From Ryuthela nishihirai (Eukaryota; Arthropoda; Arachnida; Araneae; Heptathelidae): a stretch of DNA of 64,000 bases. Where the stretch lies: assembly GCA_038380435.1 (NCBI GenBank), contig JAWZYU010000020.1, forward strand, positions 45,354,307-45,418,306, in the 5' to 3' direction. The notes beneath the pieces are model-generated. The model made no database searches and was not told where the DNA came from. It saw only the letters and a program-made list of their open reading frames with translations. A program made the translations under genes and the position numbers. Below are positions 9,113 through 19,960 of the stretch, piece after piece; the stretch's first letter is position 1; each line of letters starts with the position of its first letter.

Positions 9113-10496
9113 CTTAGGTAGTTATAAAAATGAATATCGCTTTTTGTACTTCGCATATCGTTTTCATGGCATTATAAGGTGTCATTACGTTGTAAGAGGT
9201 CACAGCAAAGTGAGTTGGTATCGAGTTTTAATTTCTGTTGTATTTATCCCAAGAGGCAAGCAATTGATCCGAAGTGCATTTGTTACGTGTAGTTGTTGTG
9301 CTGTTATTAGGTCCGGATCTAGGAGGGACAAAATTGAAATGTAAAAAATAATATATATATAAATTAAAATAAAGATATTTATGTATACGAGAGATAAAAC
9401 TAAGAGGGTCATGCCTGCCTCCCAGAGACAGGGGCGGTCCCTGGAACCCAACCCGATTTAGGGTGGGAGGACAGTAAGCAACTCTCAAAACTGGTGAGCA
9501 GTAGTTCCTTCCGAACCCATACCCCCCTCATACCCATTTTGACCATCACTACCCCACAGGAGAATTGGTGAATTTTAATAACCGCAACAGAGGGCAAAAA
9601 ACTAGTAAATTTGTAAAAATTCTGCATATTTTGCAAGACTATTTTAAAGACCCAGTAGAATGGAGCGAATCACATTTATTGCACTAAGAGGGTGAATAAT
9701 ATATCGGGGGAAAAAATATTGGAGTGTATTTTTAGTCCGTTCTGGTTAAATCTAATCATCTTCCTGCCCCCCTAAAAATGTCTTTAGATCCGTATCTATT
9801 CTATACTAAACTTAATACAGCCGGAATTGCTAAAACAAATCTAAATGCTCTCAAAGCCTTTTTCGTCATATTCCTAAGTAAAAGTTAAATGCCCTTCAAG
9901 CTGGTACCAACTAAGTCTCAGTTTTTTTTTGTTTTTACTCTGATATATCAAATTATTAATTTCCTTTTTTCAGTGTTAAACGGGAATGTAGTAGCTCTTT
10001 ATGGAGACTGAATCGAAGGGAGCGTATTAACTTTCGTTATGCACAACAAATTGTTTATGACCAAGAGTTTAGCTGCGTTCTTTTTTTGATGGAGTTGGTC
10101 TCGTACTCTCGGGTTTAATTCTGGTCTTCATAGTTCCTCTGATCTGTTTAAAACTGAGAGACCGTCTTCGTCTGTGTTGCTCATCATACATTTCATTTTC
10201 CATCCGCGTCTCGCTCTTGTATGTCACATGATCAAACCACCGAAAGTGCATTTAGTCCCCTTCATCCGAGAGCGCCGAATGGCTAGTCGGTTCATGCCGT
10301 GTACTTATATTCTGAAATGTCTTAACCTTTGACGTCTTGTCTCAGATTCGAAAACCGATATTTTGATTTCGGAATTAACTCGGTAATGATCACGGCTCTC
10401 AATCTTGTGTTCTCAGGTGTTCAACTGCGCCTAATTTGAGATTTTCTTCTCTAACTCGCGATTTGAGATAGGTGAGAAGAGAGATATCGATAAGCT
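9113..10496. other. Intergenic, no supported gene
   Basis: A possible old hAT-like relic is bracketed by GTCCGGATCTAGGAGGG near 9310 and TTTAGATCCGTATC near 9783, but target duplication and true ends are unreadable. A (TA)n stretch lies near 9350. A 60-codon reverse frame at 10069-10251 is Arg/Lys-rich and unrecognised. Confidence 0.4.
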
Positions 10497-10742
10497 TGGT
10501 CCGACGTCCATTCTGATGTGGAAAATATCCGTTAAGCTGTGGTAGTGTGTACAGGAGAACCATACCTCCTACCACGTTACAGAAGTCGCTGAAGGGCCCA
10601 GACGAAAGACTTCCATCTGTCCCCTAAAAGATATCCAGTTAATATCCTTCCTCCTATCCAACTCTGAGTGCTAGAAATCCTTTTAGCATTCTTACTTAGC
10701 CCGTTTAGAGAAATGGAGTGCTGAAAAATGAAGAACTCAACC
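10497..10742 (+). mobile_element. SINE A, very old 3' portion
   Basis: The central and 3' blocks survive (GTTAAGCTGTGGTAGTGTG, CTTCCATCTGTCCCC, TTAGCCCGTTTAGAG). The tRNA-like head is lost or unrecognisable. Confidence 0.7.
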
Positions 10743-10779
10743 TAGCTGGTTTACATATTACCCGTCGTCTCTTCCACCA

Positions 10780-11650
10780 GGAGCGGGGGTGGCTCAGTCG
10801 CCAGGCTCGTAGTCTGTAGTTATCAGGTTCGACTCCCAGCTGGGTCAACATTGAGATTTATCTCTGCAAAACTCCCCACCCTCAGTAGGGGACACCGATG
10901 GGTTTGGAAAGCCGTCGTCAGTCGAATGGGACGTTAAACCGTGGCTCCGTGTGCAGGAGGGCCATACCCTATGCACCCTAAAGATTTCGGTTGGGTTGTT
11001 TTACTTCTGAGTAGAGATTTTTTGCACACCATGGGCTAAATGGCCAGGTCACATTGACCCCGAGGGCTCAGAGAAGGTTGGGGGAGGGGACCCACTGGAA
11101 CAGCTGTTGGGAGACAGATGGTAGCCTCCCGTTAAGGCCATCCAACGTGTTCTTTATCGTGCACAGCGTATGGCTCTCCCGTAGACGGGGCCACGGCTTA
11201 ACGTCTCATCCGACGGACGGTGGTCTTTCCAAACCCATCGGTGTCCCCTACTGACAGTGGGTAGGGCGGGTAATTTTGCGGAGATAAATTGCTCAACGCT
11301 GACCCAGCTGAGACTCGAACCTGGGAACTACAGATTACGAGCCTGGCGCGCTACCGACTGAGCCAACCCCGCCCCGCACCCTAAAGAACTCTCTGGATGG
11401 CCTTGACGGGAGGCTCCTACTTGTCTCTTAGCAGCTGTGCAGTGGGTCCCCTCCCGCAATCTTCTCTGAGCCCTCGGGGTCCTTGTGACCTGGCCATGTA
11501 GTCCATTGTGACATAAACTGTCAGATTTCTGAAGTGTGCAGGAGGATGAACTGAGCTCCGTTCGTCGGATCATGTTCTCCGTTCGTTCGGATGAACAGAA
11601 AAAATTAAATGTGAGCAAAAAAAGTGCTCAGAAGCGAATCAACCCAACCG
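10780..11650 (+). mobile_element. SINE A, old copy with two insertions
   Basis: The host copy runs from about 10780 to 10984 and resumes at 11388. It is interrupted by an antisense SINE A (next entry). About 100 bp of unrelated DNA (roughly 11513-11612) also sits before the last tail fragment AAAAAAGTGCTCAGAAG, bracketed by TGTGA on both sides. Confidence 0.8.
10985..11375 (-). mobile_element. SINE A inserted antisense in SINE A
   Basis: Flanked by GCACCCTAAAGA at 10973-10984 and 11376-11387, both belonging to the host SINE. Full length. Confidence 0.93.
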
Positions 11651-11655
11651 TTATG

Positions 11656-12715
11656 TTTTCTGGTATAATGAAAAGACAACTGAGAGCGCTCTGGCATGTA
11701 TCTAGAGAGTTGCGGGTACGATTCACATCAGCGACAAATTTTTTTTCAGACGTTTTTATAACTCTTTGCATTCATTTATCTTCTTTAGTAGTCATCTATG
11801 AAAAACTTTTGTTTTTGTTCTTTGAAAGAATGGCAGTTGAGTTGCCGACTGTAAGAATATTTTTGGCTCAAAAGAAAACAATGTTGAAGAAAAATATTAT
11901 TTGAAGCCAAATGAACAGACTGTAGACAGTTTATCTTAATAAAAGGATAAAATAAAATGTTTGGAAACCAAAAGTCTAGGTTTTATTGTTTGTAAGTTAT
12001 AACTTTCTTCTACAGTGAGGATTCTTACAAATCTCTGTTCGAAAAATCACATCAAATATCTCAATACAAACTCACGCAACTGAAACTTTGAATTATGCAA
12101 AGAAAAGCCAACCGACTCAGCGAATAGCTCGTTTCCGAAGAGAATAAAGTTTGTCACTTTCAGACTTTAGTTCTCTCTAACAGCGTAAATTCGAATTAAT
12201 GTAGCATTCAAAAAAAAATGTGCGTAGCAATTAATCATTAGTAACTATCGAACCCAAAAAAGATTTTGATTTATCACTTACACACAAAAGAAATTTATGT
12301 CTACCGCCAGACACAGATGAGCATTCAGGAATTGAATTTGTTTTTAAATAACCTCTAAAAAAGATATCTTGTTACGCCATTTGCAGTTACGTGGTCAAGA
12401 TGTTTGTAAGCTTATATATATTTTTTTTCAAAGTGATATCATCATTGAAATTTCAAATCAGGTTTCTTCTTCCATCGTCTCAAGTGTTTTTTTATTCACT
12501 GATGCAGCCAACGATTCATTAATATTGCCATCAATAATAAATAAATGCCTATCTTATCAAATCCGAGATTTTATCTGCGTTAACATCAATTTTTTTTAAT
12601 CCGCGGTTTCATCTCCTATCCGCATTAATTTTAATCTTTTATACGTCGAGAGCTCTTAAATGCGGATAAAACTGCAATATCCGCATCCGCGCGGGGCTCT
12701 ACGGATATATATAAT
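11656..12715. other. Intergenic, no supported gene
   Basis: AT-rich. At 12598-12700 several GCGGAT/ATCCGC motifs in both orientations suggest the end of an unrecognised DNA transposon next to the LINE remnant. Nothing else is seen. Confidence 0.4.
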
Positions 12716-12739
12716 TTTTTACGCTCATCCTATTCATTC

Positions 12740-13700
12740 GGAAGATGCAAATGAAATTATTCTATCATTTAAATCCAATGTACAGAAGTCATTTATATAA
12801 AGCAAAAAACATAAAGGTCCCAAAATAGAACCCTGAGGGACACCAACCTGCACATTGGTTTCTTCACTAATGCAATTTTCTCTTTTTGCTTCCTATTTAT
12901 TAAATAACTCCTAATCCATAAAAACAAATTTCTCCTAACACCACAGGTTTTTAACTTCTCTAATAATATCTCACCATTCACGGAATCAAAAGCTTTTTTT
13001 CAAATCCAAAAATAAAAAACAACTGTTTTTACATTATGATTTAAATTCCTGTAGATTTGTGTGGTCATTTCTAAATACGCACTTTGAGTTTTCAAACCTT
13101 TTCGAAATCCAAATTGATTTGGGCAAATAAATTATTCATATCCCAAAAGTTGAGTTTTTTTTTTAAGAAATTTTTTCAAGAGTCTTAGAAACAACTGATA
13201 GACGCAAAATTGGTCTGTAATTTTCAATTGACTTAGAGTCACCATTTTTAAACACCGGAATAATTAAAGTAGTTTTTAAAATTTCAGGAAAAACACCTTC
13301 TATAAAAGAAAATTTAAAAGTTTCCAAAATGTAGATCCAATTTCCGGGAAAAAATTTTTAATAGTAGTAACTGTAATTTCGTCTACACCAGGTGATTTTC
13401 CCTCCTTCAGTTCCTTGATAGTATCAAAAATTTCTTGTTCTTGTATACAAGGAAAAAATATGGAATTAGATATTTTACACTTTAAATTGCTTATTACCTC
13501 TTCTATTCGGGTTTGATTACGTAGATTTTGTTGAAATAATGAAGAAATTATCCTAGTAAAATAATTGTTAAATTTATTGACAAATTCCTGCGGCTTTTCA
13601 TCGAACAGAAGCAAATGATTTTTATCCGTGATAATTCGAGGAGGATTGCTCTTTACCTTTCTTCCGTCAGACATTTCATTCATAGCTTCCCAATTTTTTC
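12740..13700 (-). pseudogene. LINE reverse transcriptase, broken
   Basis: On the reverse strand one sees, in order, KELKEGKSPGVDEI, a degraded NYRPIS region, QFGFRKGLKTQSAY, KAFDSVNGEILLEKL and a frameshifted equivalent of QGSILGPL. These are the early and middle RT motifs of CR1/Jockey-type LINEs. The catalytic FADD motif is not readable, because the sequence becomes unrelated just beyond it. At least two frame changes are needed along the segment. Confidence 0.8.
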
Positions 13701-14039
13701 TAGTATCATTTCCGTTTTTTATAAAACTATTTTTATAACAATCATTTTTAGCTTATCTGATTACATTAGTTAGCATAGTTTTATATCTTTTAAAATATTC
13801 ATGTTCAGTTTCATCCAATTTTTTGGTTTTAGATCTTTTATATAAATTTCTTTTAAAATTGATTGAATTAATAATAGCTTCTGTTATCCGTGGTTTTAGT
13901 TTTTTAATTTTCTTTTTAGAGTACGTAATCTGCGCATCTTTAATTAGTAAAGTTAATACCCGCAGAAAAGTATCAAATGCCAAATTCACATTTACCTGTC
14001 TCGCGACATGATCCAATGATTTTTCTGAAAATAAATTTT

Positions 14040-14819
14040 CAATTTACTGTATTGAATCTTGGTAAAATTTGCAGAAAGCTTTTCTCTAGAAACGTCTCTA
14101 TAAAAACCGCACATTATATTGCTTCCAATAAAAATTGATCTGATGTCAATTTTAACAATACATGTAGTTACAGTATCTAATCTAAAATTTTTATTGTAAA
14201 GATGATCTAGGCAGGTTTGAGTACTTTCCCTAGTAACAGAAGCATTGTATCATTAGGAAAAAAAATATTCTGTTATGATCATTAGATAATATCTCCAAAT
14301 TAAAAATCTTCCCATTTCATCACATTCATGCTATTTCGTTCAACGCAGTTCAGCCATGTTGCCAATTCATCAATAAATTCCGATTTAATGACTTCATGAG
14401 TTCTGTAAATTGCAACAAGGCCAAGTTCGTAATTGAATGCTTTTATATGCAATTCTACTAAGTCAGCAGTTTTAAAATCAGAATATATCTGGTTTACTTC
14501 CCATTTTCCTTCTTTAATGTAAACAATTACTCCTCCTGACCTTTTTTTCCTCCCTACATTTATAGTATTCTTTATATCCATCTATTTTATATATGGCTAT
14601 TTCCCTTTCTTTTACCCAAATCACAGTAAGTACTATAATTTCTGGTTTTAATTCAGTTAAATTAAGCAATACCACAAAATGATCAAAAATTTTTCTCAGA
14701 CTTCTAATATTTCCCTGTAAAATGTTTATTCCACAACTCCAACAAAAATAATTTTTATCATAAACATATTTTTTATCAATTTCAATTACGTTGGAATAAT
14801 TATCATTTATCATATACAA
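14040..14819 (-). pseudogene. LINE endonuclease (EEP fold), broken
   Basis: Reverse-strand frames show NIRSLRKIFDHF, PEIIVLTVIWVKE and KRSGGVIVYIKEG, then a later segment with NASVTRESTQTCLDHLY. These are the N-terminal, middle and C-terminal motifs of the APE-type endonuclease of LINE ORF2. The Glu of the usual LTEIW motif is replaced by Val, and frames change near 14580 and 14270, so it is inactive. Confidence 0.75.
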
Positions 14820-14955
14820 TTCTTCATCATAATCTGTAACATTCTAAATATCATCAGAACCAAAATCAGAAGCAGTAACATCATTCTGCAGGTCATACGA
14901 CAAAAAATTAGCCATTGTAAATACATTTCACAATTTGTAAGTATTATAAAAAACT

Positions 14956-15155
14956 AAATACCCCCTCAAGCAGCTGCTTGCCACAGAGGTCTGACAGGAG
15001 CCTGTCAGTTTATATGCCATAGTAGAAGGTCTGAGAGGATGGCAGGATCTCAAGCAGAAAAACGACACACACACATCCATGCCTAAATCCGGGGCTCGAA
15101 CCCAGGTCCCTTAGATCAGTAGCCCAGCGTTCTAACCACTCGGCAACGGGACGGC
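14956..15155 (-). mobile_element. SINE B in the LINE
   Basis: The right end holds the complement of a tRNA-like head with B box GGGTTCGAGCCCCGG. The body contains GGTCTGACAGGAGCCTGTCA and the tail is A/T-rich at the left. It separates the ORF1-like and endonuclease parts of the LINE. Confidence 0.88.
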
Positions 15156-15173
15156 TACATTCATACTAATTAA

Positions 15174-16219
15174 CTATCTCAGTTTATCTAGATTTTGAGA
15201 GTTCTTAATTCTAACCGAACCAGAACCTTCCTCTTTTCTCACAAAAATCTTAAAGTCTCTGACCCAGACGCATTTGTAGCCCAATTCGCGCTGTTTTTCC
15301 TTTGCCTTAAATAATAGCTGTTTGTTTTCTTGCTTCAGGAGATCATTAATATAAACTCTTCCATCTTCATATCCATCATCAATTTCTTTCGCTTTAGTTC
15401 CTTTTTTTTCTTTCCAGGACCTAATCCAGAGTTCTTTAGTCTTCCTTGATCCAAATTGTACGATGATAGTTTTTATTTTACTTTTGTTTGAAACTGACAC
15501 TCTATGAGCAGCCTCCACATCCAGATGTTTTGTCTCAATTTTCATTTCCGAACGAATGATTCAACAATTTTCTGAACATTTTCTTGCTCTCTCTCATGTT
15601 CTTATTTCTGCTATATTGCTCCATTTCATTTCCATTTCAATTTAAAAACCTCTCTTTCCAGTACTGAATTAGTCTCTCGAAATTTTTTTGTCTGACACTG
15701 TACTTCGGAAATTTGCTTAGTAATTTACATGATCATTTTGATGTGTTCCATCCAGCTTATTGGAACAAAAGGAAGCACTTTTATTAAATTCTTCAATTTC
15801 CTGCATGAGCTCCTTCGGAAAATTTTCATTTGTTGCCATAATTTCATCTCTAAAAATACTAAATTTTTCCTTCCTCATATCCTCGAAAAACTTCTTTGTA
15901 TCTGCATTGATTCTGAAGTTACCATTCTCCGTCATTTCCATCTCTTTCCTGGGTTGAAGTCTCAACGTGTCCCTTTCCGTTGTTACACATTTCAGTTTCT
16001 TTTTACAATCTTGTGGCATTTTTCGGAAGTTAAGAGTCTTTCAGATTGAGACAATAAGAAATGGAAATTATTTCCACAAGAATTATTTCCACAGAATTCG
16101 ACACAATCGGAGATTCCGAGAATTTCCTTTTCACAAGAATAGCAATTCATTTTTCTGTCTAAAGCACTCTTATAACCACAGCTATAAATAGTTTTTGTAA
16201 AATAGACTATCGACTCCAT
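15174..16219 (-). pseudogene. LINE ORF1-like gene, broken
   Basis: The N-terminal reverse frame (16219-15992) has two CxxC-type pairs with a His (NCYSCEKE, DCVEFCGNNSCGNNFH), like the PHD-type finger of some LINE ORF1 proteins. The middle frame (16019-15717) is charged and probably helical. The C-terminal frame (15545-15174) has EAAHRVS, VYINDLLKQEN, ELGYKCVWVRDFKIFVRKEEG and ends KLR. That resembles the C-terminal half of ORF1p-type RNA-binding proteins. Frameshifts separate the three parts. Confidence 0.7.
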
Positions 16220-16230
16220 CAGTCATTTTC

Positions 16231-16789
16231 GCAATGTGACTTATCACTTTTCCGAACTTGGCGCCATCTATGATCAGGTGAGGCAATTTATTTTCCAATG
16301 TTGCCTTTTGAATAAAATGTAAATAGGAACATCTTCCGACCTAAAAGCATTATCAATGATGCCGGTCGGAAAAACGCTATCCACAAAACTCATTTTTCCC
16401 ATAAGTAATGATTGAATTCTATATTAGCAAGTAATCTATGTGGTTGTTAATGACAGAGTGTTACAGTTTTCTCTTAAAACCAAAACGTTGTAATTTTCCT
16501 CAGCTAAGAGAGCAAGTCCATGTTGTCAATGTAAACCTCTTAACAACCCACAGACCTAAATTTCAAATTTCTACCATGAATGTACTATTTGCATTATTCG
16601 CTTAAAATTTTGACAGGTCAACCTATTCTATCAAACGAAACAAAATCTATTCTATCAAAAAAAAAATTAAACAACTTTTTCCTTTTAATCAAACAAATAT
16701 TTAAACAAACGAACTAGTGAAAATGCAAATTATGACCTATCAAAGCAATTTTGCGTTTAAATTTTCTTCATTTTTCTCCCGAGATCGAA
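16231..16789. other. Intergenic, nothing recognised
   Basis: AT-rich sequence without coding or repeat signal that I can support. Confidence 0.4.
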
Positions 16790-17573
16790 TCCTCCACAAT
16801 GTCTACATCGATTCTCCACTGAACTCTGATCTGTCTTTGGGGAGAAACAGGACCCCGATGCGGATGTAAACACTGTCGCCCGTCACAAAGGACATTAAGC
16901 AGCGACTCCATCTACATCAGAGGTTCTCAAAACTTATTTGTCCTACCGCCCCCTTTTCAGGAAAAAATTACTCAGCGCCCCCCTGGAAATCTACCTTCTT
17001 TAAGCGAACAAACAGAAAGATGCAGTGACAAATTTGCGTTCTTTTATGTACCTATATTTCTACCTACGTCTTACAACATAATAAAGAAAGATGTTGTTGT
17101 AAATAAGACACCTTGAAGCTTGAAATTATAAAATTATTTATTAAAATCAACCATAGTGACATTCGCATTACACACAGAAAATTAAGATAACGAAGGATAA
17201 TTTTATATGTTTATTTGGAAAATAAAGTAATCACTACGACTTTAACTCTACGTTACACAGATGAAACTGTACGAACGGTTTTTCAAAATTTTCTTATCTT
17301 CCCTTCTTTCTTTATGCTTCCACCCCACCCACCCCCAATTGCACCCGAGGCTACTACCGACCTCCTGAATTGTTCCAGCGCCCCCCAGGGGGCGGCATCT
17401 CCCACTTTGGGAAACACTGATCTACATGAAATAACTCAATGGATATTTTGACTGGAGGTTTCCATCTGCATCCCAATAGCTGTCCAGCTTATCCTTTCTC
17501 CTATCCAACTGCGAGATCTTGGGGTCCTTGTGACCTGTCTATTTAATACATTGTTCACACAGAAATGCCTGTC
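16790..17573 (+). mobile_element. SINE A, old copy split by a hAT MITE
   Basis: The left part (about 16790-16917) retains GGACCCCGATG and ACATTAAGCAGCGAC. The right part (from 17428) retains GAGGTTTCCATCTGC and GGGGTCCTTGTGACCTG. The two halves are continuous once the element at 16918-17419 and one 8-bp duplicate are ignored. Confidence 0.78.
16918..17419. mobile_element. Non-autonomous hAT element, 502 bp
   Basis: It starts CAGAGGTTCTCAAAACTT and ends CCACTTTGGGAAACACTG, imperfect hAT-type inverted termini. Both sides also carry CCGCCCCC / GGGGGCGGC subterminal repeats. The 8-bp target duplication ATCTACAT is exact at 16910-16917 and 17420-17427. No transposase frame is present. The start resembles that of the larger hAT element at 20049. 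Confidence 0.93.
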
Positions 17574-17584
17574 AAAGGCAAATC

Positions 17585-17963
17585 GGGCGGGGGTGCTCAG
17601 TCGGTAGCGCGCCAGGCTCGCAATCTGCAGTTCCCAGGTTCGAGTCCCAGCTGGGTAAGCGTTGAGATTTATCTCCGCAAAATTCCCCGCCCTGCCCACG
17701 GTCAGTAGGGGACACCGATGGGTTTGGAAAGGCCGCCGTCCGTTGGATGGGACGTTAAGCCGTGGCTCCGTGTGCGGGAGAGCCATACCCTGTGCACGTT
17801 AAAGAACACGCTGGATGTCCTTGACGGGAGGCTACCATCTGTCTCCTAACAGCTGTTCCAGTGGGTCCCCTTCCCCAAACTGAGCCTTCGGGGTCCATGT
17901 GACCTGGCCATTTAGCCCATGGTGTGCAAAAAAGTGCCGCTCAGAGATAAAACAACCCAACCC
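17585..17963 (+). mobile_element. SINE A, young copy
   Basis: Flanked by AAAGGCAAATC at 17574-17584 and 17964-17974. It lies about 380 bp upstream of the gene 2 start. Confidence 0.95.
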
Positions 17964-18214
17964 AAAGGCAAATCAATTCAGATTCACATCTGTCCCAGAT
18001 AAAATTTCCGCATCTAGATTATCTGCTAAAGTATTTTTGTGTGTGTGTGTTTATCTCTGATCCACAGACATGCCAAAATTCAATAAATCAAACTCTGCGA
18101 ACCCGGTTGAATACGTAATTAAATAGTCCTTCTCTAATACGATTCCGTCATCTAACGATGCGTGCGTACGTCATAGCTGTCCAAACTTCCTCCCTTTGTG
18201 TACTGATGTTGAGC

Positions 18215-18346
18215 CACCATTCAGGCGCCGCCGAGGCGCCTAACTCTGCGGCGCTGTGACCTTGGTGGCGTGCAACGCGGCTGCTGCCGCAGTTTATAGC
18301 TCTTGGAGTAGAGGACCTCGCTAGTCTTGCTCTTCAGCATCAACGG
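18215..18346 (+). promoter_or_regulatory. Probable gene 2 promoter and 5' UTR
   Basis: A locally GC- and CpG-rich stretch in otherwise AT-rich DNA, with the palindromic block AGGCGCCGCCGAGGCGCC and a weak TATA-like TTTATAG about 55 bp before the first ATG. A CRE-like TACGTCAT lies just upstream at about 18167-18174. The transcription start is not determinable from the sequence; the short leader is an inference. Confidence 0.45.
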
Positions 18347-18398
18347 ATGGTTACCATGGAGCTGGTCTTGTTCATCGTTGGTGCTCTTCTCGGAACTG
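18347..18398 (+). CDS. Gene 2 exon 1, signal peptide
   Basis: The exon ends at GGAACTG/GTGAGT in phase 1. Two in-frame ATGs exist, at 18347 and 18356. The second has the stronger context (ACCATGG) and gives MELVLFIVGALLGTG, so I favour 18356 as the true start. Joined to exon 2 at 57929 it continues AVNAQEC. This makes a typical short signal peptide with predicted cleavage after VNA, just before the first mature cysteine. The phase fit across a 39.5-kb gap, together with the signal-peptide logic, is the main evidence. The product is probably a secreted or surface paralog of gene 1. Confidence 0.72.
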
Positions 18399-18616
18399 GT
18401 GAGTCGTAAAATGTTTCAGATACATTTGAGGCGCGCAAAATGGGCGCGACCTGTGAAGAAATAGTTTCCCTTATCTGCTTAAGTAATTTTTCCTCTTATG
18501 TAGAAAATCTTAATTGGCATAATTGGTAAAGAAGAGAAAACGAATGTTCGTGGTATGGTTACAAGGAATAATTTTTTTATAGGACTGAGGGGAAATATTA
18601 TTTTTGTTAAAGAAAC
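18399..18616. other. Start of gene 2 intron 1
   Basis: The intron runs from 18399 to 57928. This first stretch has no repeat or coding content. Confidence 0.5.
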
Positions 18617-18837
18617 TAAGTTTTGGTGGATTGTTTTACCTCTGCGCTGCGGGTACTTTTTTTGCCCATAGTGGGCTAAGTGGCCAGGTCAAAAGACATC
18701 GAGGACTCAGGGAAGGTTGGGAAAGGGGATCCACTGGACAGCGGCTACGAGACAGACGGAGTCTGTCGTCGAGGCAATCCAGCGCGTTTTTAATGTGCTC
18801 AGGGTGTGGCTCTCGCACACACGGCACCACGACTTAA
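18617..18837 (-). mobile_element. SINE A, old, head missing
   Basis: The 3' and central parts are recognisable (GGATTGTTTTACCTCTG, GGCTAAGTGGCCAGGTC). The tRNA-like head is absent. Confidence 0.82.
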
Positions 18838-18894
18838 GAGTTTGTTCGTTTTTAAATTCGAAACGAAACCTATTCAATTCATTCAATAGTAAAA

Positions 18895-19281
18895 GGAGGG
18901 CGGGAGGGTCAGTTGGTAGCGCTCCAGGCTCGTAATCTGCAGTTCCCAGGTTCGAGTTCCAGCTGGGTCAGCGTTGAGATTTATCTCCGCAAAACTCCCC
19001 GCCCTGTACATCGCCGTCGTTAGGGGACACCAATGGGCTTGGAAAGGCCACCTTCCATCAGATGGAACGTTAAGCCGTGGCCCCGTGTGCGGGAGAGCCA
19101 CACCCTGTGCACGTTAAATAACACGCTATATGGATTTGACGGGAGGTTACCATCTGTCTCCCAACATCTGTCCAGTGGGTTCCCTCCCCAAATCTTCTTT
19201 AAGCCCTCCGGGCCCTTGTGACCTGGCCATTTAGCTCACTATCGGCAAAAAATTGCTGCTCAGAGGTAAAACAACCGAACA
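18895..19281 (+). mobile_element. SINE A, moderately diverged
   Basis: Complete from GGGCGGGAGGGTCAGTTGG to AAAACAACCGAAC. It faces away from the reverse copy just upstream, giving a divergent pair. Confidence 0.9.
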
Positions 19282-19607
19282 AGAACAACTCGTTAGTAAA
19301 TGCACAGATTTCAAGTTACATGCTAGGTGTTCCGGGAGGCTTGGGTTCGAATCCCACTCATCGACGAAATTCATTTTTTCCACAAAAGTATTTCTATTCA
19401 ACTGATTTCCCAATCAAAATCAATTTGAAATATTTTTGGCATAAATCCAGTGGTTAAATTATAAGGGCTAGTAGGAATTGTCTTGCAAGTGAAATAAAAT
19501 GGGGGATGCATAATTAAAAAACAATTCTTTTCTCGATAGAAAATTATTTTCTAAAATAAACTTCTAGAAAATTCTTTTTTTGTATACAAGTTATGTTTTA
19601 ATCGTTG
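19282..19607. other. Intron, nothing supported
   Basis: A B-box-like GGTTCGAATCC at 19345-19355 hints at a small tRNA-like relic, but no matching A box is visible. Confidence 0.35.
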
Positions 19608-19960
19608 TCAGATGACCTCTGAGTGGCACTTTTTTAGCACACAATAGGCTAAATGACCAGGCCACAAGGATCCCGAGGGCTCAGAGAAGGTTGTGGGAAG
19701 GGGGCCCAATGGACAGTTGTTAGACCTCCCATTCAATGTGTTCTTTAACGTGCACAGAATATGGTTCTCTCACACACCGAGACACGGCTTAATGTCCCAT
19801 CCAACAGACGGCAGCCTTTCTAAAGCCCATCGGCAGCCCCTGCTGACTAAGGGCAGGAAATTTTCGGGAGATAAATGTCTATGCTGGCCAACGTGGAACT
19901 CGAACTTGGGAATTGCACATTACAAATCTGGCGCGCTACCGACTGAGCCTCCCCCCCCCC
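19608..19960 (-). mobile_element. SINE A, old copy
   Basis: The body and tRNA-like head complement are recognisable, with an internal deletion of about 25 bp around 19720. A run of C lies at the head end. Confidence 0.86.

Larger units (their letters stand above)
12716..16219 (-). mobile_element. CR1/Jockey-like LINE remnant
   Basis: Reading the minus strand, ORF1-like (16219-15174), endonuclease-like (about 14819-14040) and reverse-transcriptase (about 13700-12740) segments follow in the canonical order of a non-LTR retrotransposon. All are broken by stops or frameshifts. The element ends shortly after the SILGP-equivalent RT motif, so the C-terminal part and 3' UTR are gone. A SINE B copy is inserted at 14956-15155. 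Clade assignment is tentative. Confidence 0.82.

Noticed and set aside
10069..10251. Arg/Lys-rich reverse frame as a gene
   Set aside because: 60 codons, no homology that I recognise, no signals around it.
19325..19372. tRNA-like GGTTCGAATCC block
   Set aside because: Only a B box; no A box or acceptor stem within range.
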